NCBI GenBank assembly: GCA_910589415.1
Contig: OU342632.1
Span: forward strand, 42,025,341 to 42,089,340
Reading direction: 5' to 3'
Origin: Malachius bipustulatus
Lineage: Eukaryota > Arthropoda > Insecta > Coleoptera > Melyridae
DNA: 64,000 bases
Positions 44,601 to 55,219 of the stretch are shown here, one piece after another. The number at the start of each line of letters is the position of its first letter. Positions within the stretch are counted from its first letter, which is position 1. The position numbers and the translations under genes are program-made. The notes below the pieces were generated by a model that was not told the DNA's origin, searched no databases, and saw only the letters and a program-made list of their open reading frames with translations.

Positions 44601-45380
44601 AAACTCAATGGCCTAACTTCGATATTCACTGCGGAATTATGCGCCATTAAAAAAGCCTTACAATGGATGATAGATCAAAAACGACATAACGGTGTCATTA
44701 TCTCAGATTCACAATCAGCTTTAAAAAGTATTAAAAACTTCAGTTTCCATCAGTCAAGAAACCAAATCCTGGTCGATATCATCAAATTGGCCCACCAGCT
44801 AGAGGTATCTGGTCATGTAGTCTTTCTTTGGACTAAGGGACACTCGGCAATTCCTGGAAATGTTATTGCGGACGGTCTCGCAAAGAGATCTATTCGTGAT
44901 TTTGATGATATAGTTGAAGATTTGACATTAGAGGATATAAACATCTGTCTAAAGGAAAATGCTCACGCCACCTGGATACTACATTGGAATAGGTTCTTAC
45001 TCGCCACAAACAATCCTTACAAGCACATTCATCCACAGCTACCAAACAAGTTGGAAGTCGGATTATACAGGAAGTCCAGAGCCCTTTCAAGTACAATTTT
45101 TAGATTAAAAACCAATCATGGTAGATTTCCATCCCACCTGTTTAGATTGGGCCTAATTGGAAATGGCCACTGTACATGCGACAATAATTCTACAGCAGAT
45201 CTCAACCACATAATCTTCTCCTGTAGTAAGTACAACGATCAGCGTGTAGATTTCTTCAACCACTTAAAGATGATAGCAATTCAACACCCTATTTGCCTAA
45301 TAAGTCTACTAGGTTTGAAAGATATACAGATCTATCTTGCATTGTATAAGTTTTTCAGAGATATCAATTTAGACATATGA
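41661..45380 (+). CDS. I-like retrotransposon ORF2 polyprotein (endonuclease, reverse transcriptase, RNase H)
   Basis: Up to 1,239 residues. Endonuclease: ILQWNALSINKHK, LLTETWL, CIYRPPR, VVGGDFNGHHVSWGS and LLGSDHYVIE within the first 230 or so. Reverse transcriptase: SYRPISLMPCITKIFERII, QYGFRRGIGTLDAL, FIDLRGAYD (571-579), SGIPQGSILSPLLFN and QYADDICLY with YADD at 662-665. RNase H: IYTDGSK (Asp957), FTAELCAIKKAL, ISDSQSALKSI and TKGHSAIPGNVIADGLAKR, so all four acidic positions are present. A CTC...H...C motif follows near the end. The product nicks target DNA and copies the element RNA there. The first ATG overlaps ORF1 by 20 nt. The ATG at 41685, 4 nt after the ORF1 stop (TAAATTCATG), is an equally good start and suggests stop-restart translation. 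Confidence 0.93.
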   Translation: MMETFTKFMGLKILQWNALSINKHKCDLSKFLQDSPADIVLLTETWLKRKHSSFNYNGFKLVRKDREGQRAGGVGILIADHLDFQIVQLGNVPHNKVDLCSIKLNDPKLILVCIYRPPRTHVSCAEWRNIFSQLGDTNCVVGGDFNGHHVSWGSPNTDSYGSTLYNAIEDCNLILLNDGRPTRISRPLEAPSAVDLTIVTRDLVGRTGWSVLPELLGSDHYVIEIEIDITFTKKQKISYKKWKESTANWEGFQADLDRKLGDLDGRQPRDTYKYLIDSITESADKNLKSTKPKVVKHKQPIWWDDECSTIYKKRKEALRIYKTISNLDNFLAYKNLEAQAKKIFKNKSRTSWRNFLGKLNRSTPATEIWRYIKCMSNKHNSTSRGSIPDQVLEEVLDQLAPPSVAQEIQIRRSSRPPQQNYIGSPLKLAELNKVTTTSTNTAPGIDKITYKILSHMSTSSKQFMLRIFNNWWEEGIYNDQMKEIVVCLVHKFGHNLTSPTSYRPISLMPCITKIFERIIKSRLEHLCESSGILPNSQYGFRRGIGTLDALNHLVAEIQCSLTENKYCMCIFIDLRGAYDCVNLRLLAQDLCDIGLSDLQARNIVNLYNNRTIYIRDEHNNLHGPRLTSSGIPQGSILSPLLFNIYTLQIHRLFDDSTKCIQYADDICLYSTKNTYKECVRELRRTLYILKNWINDRGFHLNENKSAVMFFTRHRVTAPEIIKNNSYKIKTVKTYKYLGIHLDPKLLWTKHIEYIQKKCERGLNMLKVVVHTKWGADVDTSLIFYKTYIRSILDYGCTLFGSTSNSNMKKLCRLQWSALRICLGAMKSTPTEILNAEAQEPDLKIRIQYLSDKYLMKIRSRFPDLLRQIYYLALENLTNKLWQNRNSPPLTDSYLRTQEYERFISPSPMLPIFNLKYHEIYSQLKVIIPTYSENENLNLITLNYALQPYPDYIHIYTDGSKSYDGTGCAYYVRQLQHGCKFKLNGLTSIFTAELCAIKKALQWMIDQKRHNGVIISDSQSALKSIKNFSFHQSRNQILVDIIKLAHQLEVSGHVVFLWTKGHSAIPGNVIADGLAKRSIRDFDDIVEDLTLEDINICLKENAHATWILHWNRFLLATNNPYKHIHPQLPNKLEVGLYRKSRALSSTIFRLKTNHGRFPSHLFRLGLIGNGHCTCDNNSTADLNHIIFSCSKYNDQRVDFFNHLKMIAIQHPICLISLLGLKDIQIYLALYKFFRDINLDI

Positions 45381-45545
45381 ATTAGATTTAAGCGATAAAT
45401 GTTCATTGGTATAATTTTAGTTCCTTTGTTTACTATCCTCGTGTTTCAATAACCTGACAATTCGAGGGTCCAGTGATTGTTTGTGCTTTAAAGTCATCCT
45501 GATGGACCTCTGGATGCGAGTATCCCTGTCTCTTCCCAATAAGGT

Positions 45546-45716
45546 TTTTTGGAAAAAAAATTATAAAAAAAAAAAAAACAAAAAAAAAAAGATCTTAAAA
45601 AAAAAAAAATTGAAAACAAAAAAAAAAGAAAAAAAAAACAAAAAGAAAAAATATATTAAAAAAAAAAAATAATAATAATAATAAATAAAAAAAAAAAGGA
45701 AAAAAAAAGAAAGGAT
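45546..45716 (+). repeat. A-rich 3' tail of the I-like element
   Basis: About 170 bp of A-runs broken by single C, G or T and a short (AAT)n block near 45670-45684. It follows a 3' untranslated region of about 165 bp. The 63-codon lysine-rich frame here is an artefact. Confidence 0.85.
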
Positions 45717-45724
45717 ATAAATGG

Positions 45725-47446
45725 ATAAATTACCTGAATATATATAAATATATAATCAAATAAATGAAAATATAAAAAATGATGGTATAATGACAATACT
45801 AATAAATATTATGTAAGTAAAAACAGGTATGTAACTCACACCGCACACTTGCACAGTGATTCTTAGTTGGATGTTATACTTGCTTATCCTGCCTTCTCGA
45901 ACCTTAAGGTAATTAATAAAAGTCTGTGGCTAATGGAGCTACGTCTCCGAGGTCGAGTAAAACCCCTACACACACACAGCAACCAATGAGTGACACATGT
46001 GAAAACACGTCGTTTTATTTAGTAACCAATATTTCACGTAACTAAAGACAACCAATAATTGGATACGTCATAAAGACGTACAAAGAGGTAAAGAAGTGGA
46101 ACTTATTAAGATGGGAAATTCTGGAGTTTATTTACATACTCGAAGCAAGTCAAATTGAGAATCTGAGATCAGAGCTACAGTTTTTCTTGTATGGAATATC
46201 TATCCCACATTACGTTTTTTTTTTACGTCATTGTGCCTTATTTAATTTGACAATTTTTGCCTTATTTTTGGACTGAAGTCTATAAGGTGCGTCTTTGATC
46301 TGTAACATTTAATCGCCATCAGGACATTCGTCGCCGAACACCAAAAAATTACAATTTATTGAAGTTGCTCCCCTTCCTGAGCCCATACGCGTTTTATAAA
46401 GATTGAATGGTTTGTACAGGTGTGTCAATAAAGTTCACAACAAGCTGATCTTTATATTAAATTTTTGCAGGAGTCAGATGTCTGGAAAGAGTGGTCTGGT
46501 ATTGCATTCCAGAAATATCAGTCCAGTCTGTATTTTGATATTTTTGAGCACCTATTTCTATATAAAAAAATGAAACAAAATTTAAAACGAAATTAACTGG
46601 ATAGGAAAACCGTTTTCCAAACACCAATATGAGCTTTATTATTAGTTTTCCCATCACTGATGTAGATAGGTATGAGGAAAAATTGCCAAATTTCTATTTT
46701 CCAATAAAAAGGACTGGGTAAATTTATAAAATAGAGATATTTTAGCGATAGATGCGCGATAACGTTTTTTTTTTAAATACAAGTATTTACAAGACCTTGT
46801 AGAATAGATAATATGAAGATAATTATACTGCCAGAGCAAAATAAATAACCTATCATAACTTTAACTCAATTGTCTACCTATTGTGTATTTGAATAATAAA
46901 AGTTTAAATCAAACCCGTGTGTCTAGTTATTTAACATACGGTATTACGGAAGTATTATCAATTCTATGAAAATTTGTTAAACAAAAATATTAATAAAAAT
47001 ACGCCTGAACATCCATTCCCACCCACGGACTTCATCCTTATTATAAATACATGGTATTGATAGTCTTAGGTCAAGGATAAGAATTATTTTCGTAAATGGA
47101 AAACTTTTCTTCATTTTGTGTTCTAATTTGGAAATTTTATCGCGTATTTATTCGAGATTGTATGTATGCTCTGCGGGTTTATTTGTTAATACTGTGTTGA
47201 ATACGATTTAGTTGAACTTATCTGGTTCTAAGTGAAAAAATAATCTGACGAATGAATGATTTTTATTTTAGTAGGTAATAAAATTTACTAATCGGAAAGG
47301 TTGAGGCCATGAGAATGTTTAAAAAAATATTCATATCAACTTCTTTCAGGCCTCATTAATCATAATAGGTAAGGGTGCAAAAATTTTAACCTCATAGTTA
47401 TAGGACTAAATTACTTACTTAAGTCAAATTCTGAATAAGTCAAATA
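45725..47446. other. No gene recognised; one dispersed repeat piece
   Basis: AT-rich. The segment 46470-46540 (CAGATGTCTGGAAAGAGTGG and on) has a diverged second copy at 55618-55680. On the minus strand both copies read a similar peptide, TDISGMQYQTTLSRHLT against TDIAEIQYQATPSRHLT. That hints at a common coding or transposon source which I cannot name. Confidence 0.4.
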
Positions 47447-47884
47447 TCAAGGTGTCCCAGCTCATTCGAGTCGGTCTCTGTGGGGCAAACGATTAATTTT
47501 TCAATTTTTTTTAGCAAATTGAAGTACAGAATCACAATGGCAATAATTTAAAATTATTTTTGATTATACAGAGTGCCCCATATGAGAGTCAAATATCAAG
47601 TTTTTGTATTTTTAAATGGAATTCTTTATTGTTATTGCATTTTTAGATTGTCTTAGAAGAAAAAAATAAGATTGGATTTTACAATTGTGAAGTTTGTGAG
47701 TTATAAACAAGCGAAAATCGCAATTTTCGGAAGTTCAAGTACAACGAAAAACGGCTCAAAAACACTCTTTATAGTCCAAAATAATTTAAAAGTATGGTCA
47801 TTGTGATCCTGTAGTTAATTTTCAAACGAAAAAATCCATCGTTTGGCCCACAGACACCGACTCGAATGAGCTAGGACACCCCTG
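47447..47884. mobile_element. MITE with TA target and about 45-bp inverted ends
   Basis: Left end: AGGTGTCCCAGCTCATTCGA (47450 on). Reverse complement of the right end: GGGTGTCCTAGCTCATTCGA. Pairing continues through GTCGGT.TCTGTGGG.CAAACGAT. TA lies at both edges. The interior shares the phrase GAGTTATAAACAAGCGAAAA with the 56.6-kb region. Confidence 0.8.
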
Positions 47885-48310
47885 TATATATTCTTATATA
47901 ATAAATCTTTTGGAATCCATTAACAAAAGACGAAATTAACTTTTTTGCGCAAAAACAACATTATAAGTAGTGATTCAGTATTATTATACAGTTTTTCTAG
48001 TTATAGTAATTATTATTGCATTAAGCATGATTACGAAGCGAAAATTGACTTTGATTTGAAATTTTAATTATATCGATCAAGGAAATATCACCTTCAGAAA
48101 TAGATTAAATAGGTATCAATTTTTATTCAAGTATTCAATAAAACATTTACATAATCAACAATCAACATAAAATATTGCAAAAAAAAAAAATTGCATGTGA
48201 GATGAAGATTACTGACATGCGGACATGACATACATGCAATATAAAATACTGGTAAAAAATTACTGTCATTATGAAGAGCGATAAATTATGATGTAACCTA
48301 CACCGTTATA
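47885..48310. other. No gene recognised
   Basis: AT-rich spacer between two MITEs. Confidence 0.4.
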
Positions 48311-48981
48311 CAGGGTGAGTCAGTTTTTTGTAGAGGACTTCAGAACTTCGCCAGTTTATAGTTTTTTATTATATTGTCAAAGGATTTAAGGAATAAAAGT
48401 TCCCCTAAACATAAATATGTCCGGAAAAGCTTAGAAAAAAAGGTACAGGAAGTTAAATTTTTTTTTGTACTTTTCGCCGCAAAACTTGGATATTTTTCAA
48501 TATTATAATTTTATACTTTAATGTAGAGCACAAAAACAAAGAAAACACGTGTGAAAAAATTAATCAGTGGCACAGATACAGGGAATATGACCTCTTTTTT
48601 GCTTAACAACTTCTACGCCCATGAACTTACAAGACCTTACTACTAATCAGCGTTAATTGATAAGTGCACCTTTTTTTGTAAGAAATCTCCAAGGAATCCA
48701 ACGCTTATAAGTAAGGTCTTGTGAGTCCATGGGCGTAGAAGTTATTGAGCCAAAAAGGGGTCATATATCCCAGTATCTACGCCACTAATGAATTTTTTCA
48801 CCCGTGCTTTTTTTCTTTTTTGCGCTCAAAATTATAATAAATAGTGAGAAATGCCCAAGTTAGGCTGCGAAAACTGATTTTTTTTCAACACCTTTGGTAC
48901 CACATTATGGTAACTTTGATTCCTTAAAACAGGTCTTTTATAAACTGGTGAAGTCCTGCTAAAAAAAACTGGCTCCCCCTG
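48311..48981. mobile_element. MITE family E, copy 1
   Basis: TA-flanked. The left end starts CAGGGTGAGTCAGTTTTTTG. The reverse complement of the right end starts CAGGGGGAGCCAGTTTTTTT, and both continue with GACTTCA..CAGTTTATA. Inner arms are also inverted, for example CTTCTACGCCCATGAACTTA near 48610 against the sequence near 48725 (AGTCCATGGGCGTAGAAG). A diverged copy lies at 50848-52036. Confidence 0.8.
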
Positions 48982-49000
48982 TATATTAAAGGTGCCGATA

Positions 49001-49477
49001 CATTATGCCGGCCGAGCGGTTTGCGAGCCGCTTGCGAATCGCTCGGTTAAAATTATTTTCACAACGAACTAACTTCAAACTACCCATGGGAAAGTACCCA
49101 ATGGACTTACCACGAACTACCCCCAGTCATTGGTATAAATAAAATTAAAAAAAAGCGATCTATGAAATTTTTTTTCAGGGGAGAAAAATTTGACAATTAT
49201 TAATTGGTGACGAAGGGTGAAGCTTTAGAGTGATGGCTATTTTGTGCAAGAAAAAGAGGAAACAACAACAGGTCTAGCAGCATTGGAAAAGCAACGAACT
49301 TCACAAAATTCCGTTCCAATCTGAATTGAAAACGCCTTTGTGTTGGTCAGAATGGCTGGACATGAGATGGTTCGCCACGAGCGGCTCGCAGCAGTTCGTT
49401 CAGAGCTCCAAATTATGCACTGTTCAGGGGAATCACCTGCTCGCGAACCGCTTGACTCTTGCTCGGCTAGCATTATG
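49001..49477. mobile_element. GC-rich-ended MITE with TA target
   Basis: Left end CATTATGCCGGCCGAGCGGT; the reverse complement of the right end reads CATAATGCTAGCCGAGC. TA flanks both ends, and the right TA (49478-49479) is also the left TA of the next element. Subterminal GCGAGCCGCTTGCGAA and GCTCGCGAACCGCTTG repeats extend the arms. Confidence 0.7.
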
Positions 49478-49479
49478 TA

Positions 49480-50217
49480 CAGTGCTTCCCAAAAGTAACG
49501 GATAAATTCGATAAAACGGAAAGCGCTGTTATTTTGAAAAAATAAAAAAACAGGTCGATTTTGGTTTAGAGTTGTTCAACTTTTGACATAATATTTGGGT
49601 ATACAGGGTGATGCACGAAAAAGTGGTGACGTCATCGGCATTTTTTTAAATGGCAACCTTTATTTTTTATTATATTTTTTGACACTTTATCCAATTGCCA
49701 ATACGGTAATGTAATCATTTTGTAACGTTAAATAAGGAAATTTCGGAGAAAAGAACTTAATTTCTACAGATTTAATAGATTTAATTTAATATAATTTAAC
49801 AGATTTATTTAATACACTTAATTTAATAGACAGATCTTATAAAATTACCATGGAAACAGTCATTTTTATTTGATTTTTTTTTTTTATCGTTAATGTTCCG
49901 ATTTTCACATCAGTGAAAAGTGCACAATTTCGACTCACAAGTTGTTTTCTCAGAAATTTCCTTATTTAAGGTTACAAATTGATTACATTATCATATTGGC
50001 AATTGAATGAGGTATCAAAAAATGGAAAAAAAAATAAGGGTTGTCATTTTTAAAGATGCCGATGACGTCACCACTTTTTCGCGCATCACCTTGTATACCC
50101 CAATATTATGTCGAAAGTTGAACAACTCAAAAACAAAATCGACCTGTTTTTTTAGTTTTTCAAAAAAACAGCCCTCTCAGTTTTATCGAATTTATCCGTT
50201 ACTTTTGGGAAGCACTG
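49480..50217. mobile_element. Palindromic MITE carrying a second MITE at its centre
   Basis: The outer arms (49480-49601 and 50096-50217) are inverted copies of about 122 bp, ending CAGTGCTTCCCAAAAGTAAC on both sides. TA flanks them. The centre is occupied by another TA-flanked element (49604-50093). Without it the outer element would be a nearly perfect 250-bp palindrome. The plus-strand 110-codon frame at 50007 runs across both and is an artefact. Confidence 0.75.
49604..50093. mobile_element. Inner MITE nested in the palindrome
   Basis: Left end CAGGGTGATGCACGAAAAAG; the reverse complement of the right end reads CAAGGTGATGCGCGAAAAAG. Both continue with TGGTGACGTCATCGGCAT. TA lies at each edge. 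Inner segments (TTGGCAATT, GATTACATTA, AAATTTCCTTATTTAA) pair as well. Confidence 0.75.
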
Positions 50218-50847
50218 TATATATGAATCTTTACGTAAAATTGCCATATCAAGATAAACAATTGATAAATTGTTTGTTAATTGGGAATAAAATGACAAAA
50301 TTTTGCCAAAGTGGAAAAACGGTTATTTTCCTAAACTAAAACTTGATAAATATTATTTTTAAAGCGGTAAACATATTTTGAAAATTGTAATTGTAGCTAG
50401 ACGCTAGACACGTAAATAGAGTATTATAAAGCAATTGGTTTCATCTTTTGAAGATGATCTTGTCACTCTGTATAGTATTATAGGACGATAGAATAATAAA
50501 GCAAGAGAAAAAATTTAAAATAAGGGTTGACAAAAATAACTTTCCCTTTACCACGATTATAAAAAAAATCGTCATGAGAGCTATTACCATTCTATTCTTT
50601 TCTAACTACAAAGAAACGCCATAAAACATTTATATAAACACCAGCAACTAAGAAAAATCAGGAAAATGTTATCAACTGCTATAAAATCTTACAACATATA
50701 TACCACACATGACGTATGAGCGGGTCTAATGAAACGATTATTCCTCTTGTGGTTTGGAGGAACCTTTTTGTGGTGGATTTTACTGTTCAAACGATGTGGG
50801 AAAATTCAACTCATGTATTTATAATAATTAGGAATGAATTAATTCCA
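50218..50847. other. No gene recognised
   Basis: AT-rich spacer with no supported feature. Confidence 0.4.
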
Positions 50848-52036
50848 CAAGGTGAGTTAGTTTTTTGTAGCAGGACTTCATTAGTTTATAGAAAACCTGT
50901 TTTAAGGAATTAAAGTTCCCGTAAACATATGTCCGGAAAAGCTTAAAAAAAAAGATACAAGGTGTTGAAATTTGTTTTAAGTTTTCGCAGCATTTTTCAA
51001 TATTTTAGTTTTATACCGAGAGGCTGTTTATTATTATTTATACCACACAAAACGAAAAAAAAAACAAGGGTGAAAAAATTCATCAGTGGCATATTGTATA
51101 CAGGTATAAATATGACCCCTTTTTAGTTCAACAACTTCTACGCCGATGGACTTACAAGATTTTACCTATCAGCATTAGGTTTCTTGTAGATTTATTAAAA
51201 AATAAGGTCTACTTATGAATATACGAAATTCCCCATAGTTTTCAAGTAAATTGAGTCTAAATCTGAACTACCTCATATCATTTATTAAACTATACAAAAT
51301 CACAGATTTTTAAAATTAGGTAACTGCTAGTATTATTTTATATCCAAAAATAACAATTAATGTCGAAAAATGAGCTTATTTTTGCAGTATGATGAAGCTT
51401 AGACTCAATTTACTTAAAAACTCCCAATCTGTCCGGACTGTGTCTCAGACATTGGCTCACTGAGCCACATAGTGTTGGAGTGTAGGAAAAACATACAAGC
51501 CACTCGCAAGCTACTCCAGGCGATACACTCAAAAGTTGATATCACGCCTAAGTCCCTCATCACTGATATTCTTGCCGTAGCAGATCTCAATATTTATAAA
51601 GCCTTGGTTAACTTTTTTATTTCAATTCAAGTAACCCTTTAATTTTCTATTAATATACTCAAAACTTCTTTTTCCATGAATTAGCCTCCTATTTCGTCTG
51701 ATGAACGTTCTGGAAATGTTCTGTGGCTAATGAACAATGTTCGAGGCCAACCCAACCTTTCTTCACACACACACACTTAAAAACTATGAGGAATTTCGAA
51801 TATTCATAAGTGTACCCTTTTTTGTAAGAAATCTCCAAAGGGAATCCAATGCTGTAACGTAAGGTCTTGTAAGTCCATGTAATGAAGTTATGTCGAGAAA
51901 AGTAAACTTTTTTTTTCAACACCCTGTGTCTTTTTTTCCAAGCTTTTCCGGACCAATGTTTATGGGAACTTTTATTCTTTAAAACATTTTTTCTATAAAC
52001 TGGTGAAGTCCTGCTACAAAAAACCGACTCACCCTA
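50848..52036. mobile_element. MITE family E, copy 2, split by a retrotransposon tail
   Basis: The left end CAAGGTGAGTTAGTTTTTTG and the right end, reversed, AGGGTGAGTCGGTTTTTTGT match the 48.3-kb copy, including GTCCGGAAAAGCTT-type inner sequence. The flanking TA is degraded. A 352-bp retrotransposon fragment sits inside at 51423-51774. The inner palindrome (GACTCAATTTACTT against AAGTAAATTGAGTC) lies just beside the insertion point. Confidence 0.75.
51423..51774 (+). mobile_element. 5'-truncated non-LTR retrotransposon tail with 11-bp target duplication
   Basis: Flanked by ACTTAAAAACT at 51412-51422 and 51775-51785. It encodes the C-terminal end of an ORF2: CPDCVSDIGSLSHIVLEC, a CxxC..H..C motif of the I/R1-like group, then ITDILAVADLNIYKALVNFF before a stop at about 51640. 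A 3' region follows that ends in (AC)n. It is not a copy of the element at 39.9-45.7 kb. Confidence 0.8.
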
Positions 52037-54697
52037 TATACAATTTAAAAAATCTGTAGCAATCTAAATACTCCACTCGAGGGCTACTCATATCATGTTA
52101 TTATTACATTATGTAGGTATGTACCTACAAAAATAGATACAGGAAACATATGAAAATAACGTAGGAATACTGGCCCGGTTTTTTTTTCAGGAATTTAGAT
52201 AAAATTCTAAGCGAGTACAGTATACAACCTTGCATTCATAAATAGCGGAGGGTTATTTCGCGTCAATTGAAATAAAAAATTATTAGACTGGGTATTAAAA
52301 GTTGGCGGGCAGATTTCTGGGTCATACTTGTAAATAATAAATAACAAGTAGCCGGAAGTATTTTATCTACCAACCCAGGGAAAAAGTTATAACAATTTGC
52401 ACCAAGTGAACCGTTACTTACTTTTGGGCAAGTTTAATAAATTGCCGGTTCAATATAAACAATAATTGTATTATTGTCATATTATGTTGATCATAGTCCA
52501 ATAACCCTCAAAGCGAGCCTCAAAGTTTCGATCAACGCTGTTTACAACCGCCAATAGGTCAAAAAAACAAAACAAAAAAGTTCAAGTCAACCTTTTGTAA
52601 CTTGGAAAAATAAAAATGTTACTTTAGAAAAAACGAACTGATTAAATTAATTATCGCGATATTCTTCGTGTTTTCGCCACAATTTTTTCTTATTATTTAT
52701 TAATAAAATAGGTATACATTCGGCATCAGCAACATTTATAGGAACATTCCATACGAATCAATAAATAAATACAGGGGAAAATATTTACAAACAATTCAAT
52801 AAAAGTAGGGCGGGGCCTCGTCTTGATGGAACCTTTATATTTTTTTCTTGTTTTCCTCAAATTAAATCGCTAAATTTATATGTTGCAGATAAAAAATTGG
52901 TTGTTCCAATTACAGAGTAAACCAATACAATAATTACCAGTCACGATTTTCAAAATTCGGCTACTCAAAGACATATTATCACTAGAGTAGAAATCATCGT
53001 CTAATCAAATTAATTTTCAGTGAGATGATAATATGTAATTTTGTAAATTAACAAAATAACGATGACATCTAAATGTTATAAGAGATAAAATTTTCCATAG
53101 AAACAGGAAAACAGTGAATATATTATGTAGAATAAAATCGAAATCCACGAAAATGGACATTTACATATTATTGTTAAGGGTGCTCTATTGTTAAGGGATC
53201 ACCTGTAGGAAATGAAGAGCGAAAAAAGTCAATATAATAACATAATTAAAGTGCATACCATGCAACAATACTCATTTTACCCTTGACCGCCTGAACTCAT
53301 ATTAAGGATGTATTTTACTACACTCTGGCGCCGCTGCAGGAAATTAATTATCTGCTCTGCCAGATAATCAATGATTTTAAAATGCCCTATATAATCAAAA
53401 TATTGATCTTAAAAATTCTGTCTGAAAAATAATTCAGTTAATTCATAATTTTTGCTATATTTTCAGGGTACATATTTAATTAAAGTCAGTTAATTAATTT
53501 ACTGCAACCAAGCAATAGCGATAATGGAAATTTACAATGTTTCTCTATTCCGTCTTCATTAAGCCAATTAGTTTGCAGTGCATAATAATAAATTATTATT
53601 TTTATTATTTAAGTAGAGAAATAGAACGTTAACTATTTTTATCAGAGGGACTTTCTTATAGGTATAAATAAACTACTTATAATTGAACCAATGAAATCCT
53701 TTTCAATTCAAAAATTTTCCGACATTGGAAACAATTAATGGAAAAATTGATACCAGCACCAGCACCAGCAATGAGCTACTAATAAAGCGAGACGAAAAAG
53801 TATCTAGCTCTAATTCTTTGTAATAATAAGAGAAAATTGTTACGATTGAAAGTTACTATGGCGATGATCGATAAAATTTTTTGTATAGTAACCTTGAACT
53901 ATTCAAGGCCGAATATAATTTGTATTCACCTCCAAAAATAATGGGGCAACGCATTGTTTGATATCATATTATTAATTCATAATAATGGGTATGGCTTCTA
54001 CAATAATGTGTTGAGAAATAGTTTTATTTTTACCCATAAAGGAACTTTGTTTCAATAATCCATACTCAGGTATGCAGGTAAGTATTATTGTCGGTCATCC
54101 GGGGTATATACTTAAATGCCTAGCTGCTTAAGCATCGATTATTTTTGACATTTACGGAGAAGATAATCGCGAAAAAATTATATAGTGAATGTTGGTATTA
54201 TACCTACCTAGTCACTAAGTACCTACAGTTCTGTTCAAATAAATCAGGGACAATTTTAATTTTCAAATGTAAATGCGAGTGTAAATGTGGTTTATAAGTT
54301 GAACAGTGTTTCCACTGTTTCCACGTTGTCAGGAAATTTGACAGTCAAAATCAATCCATCAAAAAAGGTTTCCAGATTTATATGAACAAGTGGAGTTGGC
54401 AGTCGCGTTACAAGAATTGCGCAAGATTTATTTAAACAGAACTGTACCTATGTATCTTACGTATCAAGATTAAACTAAATTATAATTATTATAAATACAT
54501 AAGTTTACCGTTTCTCTACACGTTAAGAAGACTAAATTAAATAAACAAAAATATGGTCTTTATTGTCTATGTAGAAAAAAAATTATAAAAGCTTTGAGCT
54601 TTCGTGCGAAACCCTATTATCCATGCATAATAATTCATCCAGAAATCGAAGTCATCAGAATAGGAGCTAATTTTGTGCGCGCGCACAGCTGACTTAA
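52037..54697. other. No gene recognised
   Basis: About 2.7 kb of AT-rich sequence. A short CCAGCA triplet repeat lies at 53754-53769. I see no coding region, RNA gene or clear transposon ends. Confidence 0.45.
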
Positions 54698-55219
54698 GTG
54701 ACAGATTTGACAGCTGATGACATCAGATTTTACAAAAACGTTTTCAGTTTGGAAATGGTACAAAAAAAATACATTTCGTCGGAGCTGCGGCTCGGACTGG
54801 TCCACACCACATCGGTGGCAGGTTTCGTTTGCCTGTTACCCCGAAACCCACCTCATGATCGGCTCAGAACACACCGCGGCTCTTGCGTCTCTCACCCTCA
54901 CCCCTCATCACCAGACAACACCACACCGGAAAACACAAACTCCCCTTTAAGACACCGCCATGAAAATCGACACCTCTCAGAAATTTCAACACCATCATCC
55001 AATCCGAAAGGATTACTTCAACAAAAAAAACGTTGGGCATCTCAGGGCCCATACCGTTCCAACTCAGATGACAACACCTCGAATCAGAAGAGCAATAGTT
55101 TGATTACTCGCTCAAAAATCATTGAAGTACCCAGTAGAAATGTTCAAAGTCATTTCTATCAAAAAATTGTTTTCCACAAAAATTCATATTTTTTACAACT
55201 TGGTCGAATTTTGTCATAA
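54698..55219 (+). other. Isolated 173-codon open frame, function unknown
   Basis: Longer than expected by chance in this AT-rich DNA, and it lies in a local GC-richer patch. The product is Ser/Pro/His/Asn-rich (RHRHENRHLSEISTPSSNPK) with no recognised domain, signal or membrane segment. A second frame is open across part of it (54717-54950). A GTGCGCGCGCAC palindrome and two CAGCTGA words lie just upstream. It may be a pseudogene, an untranslated exon or chance. Confidence 0.2.

Larger units (their letters stand above)
39897..45716 (+). mobile_element. I-like non-LTR retrotransposon, apparently full length
   Basis: Contains a 5' untranslated region of about 350 bp, two long intact open frames, a 3' untranslated region and an A-rich tail with AAT repeats. 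ATAAATGG at 39889-39896 and 45717-45724 is a candidate 8-bp target duplication. It is weak because the area is AT-rich. The RNase H domain in ORF2 places it in the I/LOA-like group rather than Jockey or RTE. No stop codon interrupts either frame, so it may be a recently active copy. Confidence 0.85.

Noticed and set aside
45481..45672. Lysine-rich 63-codon frame
   Set aside because: Runs through the 3' region and A-rich tail of the I-like retrotransposon.
50007..50339. 110-codon plus-strand frame
   Set aside because: Spans the right arms of two nested MITEs and flanking DNA.
51698..51730. CTGATGA near the end of the retrotransposon tail
   Set aside because: No stem II and no properly placed GAA follow, so it is not a hammerhead.
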